5,139 nt of DNA from Nanohaloarchaea archaeon PL-Br10_U2g27 (GTDB taxonomy: Archaea; Nanohalarchaeota; Nanosalinia; Nanosalinales; Nanosalinaceae), in NCBI GenBank assembly GCA_001564035.1, contig LKMX01000051.1, positions 1 to 5,139 on the forward strand. Reading direction: 5' to 3'. The notes beneath the pieces are model-generated. The model did no database searches, was not told where the DNA came from, and saw only the letters and a program-made list of their open reading frames with translations. This document shows, in pieces, positions 5,079-5,139 of this stretch; the stretch's first letter is position 1, and each line of letters starts with the position of its first letter. A program made the translations under genes and the position numbers.

Positions 5079-5139
5079 TTGTTTAAAGCAGAAATAACGG
5101 AAGTAGGCCTCCTAAAAGACTCGATGAAAACCATTTCAA
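5079..5139 (+). CDS. pcn: DNA sliding clamp PCNA (N-terminal fragment, cut by window end)
   Basis: The last 61 bases encode (M)FKAEITEVGLLKDSMKTIS, matching the N-terminus of archaeal PCNA ('MFKAE..DA.LLKDSI.AIS'), the trimeric clamp that tethers replicative polymerases, FEN1 and ligase to DNA. Only 20 codons are visible, so clamp-loader and PIP-box contact regions cannot be judged. Initiation is at TTG: no ATG or GTG is available, an in-frame TGA ends 6 bases upstream, and AGGTGA is well placed. The gene is the second cistron after the OB-fold gene. The proximity of tfs and rpoL fits a known archaeal tendency to group pcn with transcription genes. Confidence 0.88.
   Translation, partial: MFKAEITEVGLLKDSMKTIS

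Larger units (their letters stand above)
258..5110. repeat. Dispersed AGGCCT palindrome, 17 copies
   Basis: Copies start at 258, 425, 519, 778, 1318, 1441, 2199, 2386, 2511, 2895, 3431, 3537, 3617, 3919, 4208, 4574 and 5105. Fifteen are in coding DNA (both strands, all three codon phases) and two are in spacers. About one copy would be expected by chance. GGCC in any other flanking context occurs only about 10 times, so the outer A and T are part of the preferred word. Functional meaning is unknown. Confidence 0.85.

Noticed and set aside
1..5139. CRISPR array, insertion sequence, tRNA or rRNA gene
   Set aside because: No regularly spaced repeats, transposase motifs, terminal inverted repeats, cloverleaf or conserved rRNA segments were seen. 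The AGGCCT copies are irregularly spaced and only six bases long.

Overview
The window is chromosomal DNA from an archaeon and carries nine genes, two of them cut by the edges. The archaeal evidence is a TFS transcript-cleavage factor, an Rpo11/RpoL RNA polymerase subunit, a PCNA N-terminus, a Ser/His/Asp-type (Sec11-like) signal peptidase, an XPB/Rad25 helicase, and TATA boxes about 27-30 bases before leaderless-looking start codons. The proteins are rich in Asp/Glu and the helicase resembles haloarchaeal Rad25, while GC content is moderate. This suggests a salt-adapted lineage of the nanohaloarchaeal (DPANN) type rather than a classical high-GC haloarchaeon; the lineage is an inference.

Layout: the 3' end of a family I inorganic pyrophosphatase (3-257, +) converges on a Rad25/XPB helicase (305-1915, -). 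The helicase diverges from a METTL5-like rRNA adenine methyltransferase (1970-2608, +), and a symmetric TTTAAA lies midway between the two start codons. The methyltransferase overlaps rpoL (2608-2850, +) by one base (TAATG). A 152-base spacer follows, holding a weak hairpin, a 14-bp palindrome and a promoter, and then the signal peptidase (3003-3677, +). TFS (3730-4065, +) has its own promoter and converges, with 5 bases between stop codons, on an unrecognised coiled-coil protein (4071-4652, -). That gene diverges from an RPA-like OB-fold gene (4731-5063, +), which is followed 15 bases later by the start of pcn (5079 to the edge, +). pcn uses a TTG start and a good Shine-Dalgarno.

The genes are mostly information-processing: transcription (RpoL, TFS), ribosome modification (METTL5-like), repair (XPB), and replication or ssDNA handling (OB protein, PCNA). 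Pyrophosphatase removes the PPi that polymerases make. No defence system, mobile element, CRISPR array, tRNA or rRNA was seen.

The most unusual signal is at the DNA level. The palindrome AGGCCT occurs 17 times where about one is expected, in all three codon phases, on both coding strands and in spacers, which looks like a highly iterated palindrome. A second pattern is a shared promoter block, close to TTTAAAACTTTCAAC, placed 14-16 bases before three start codons.
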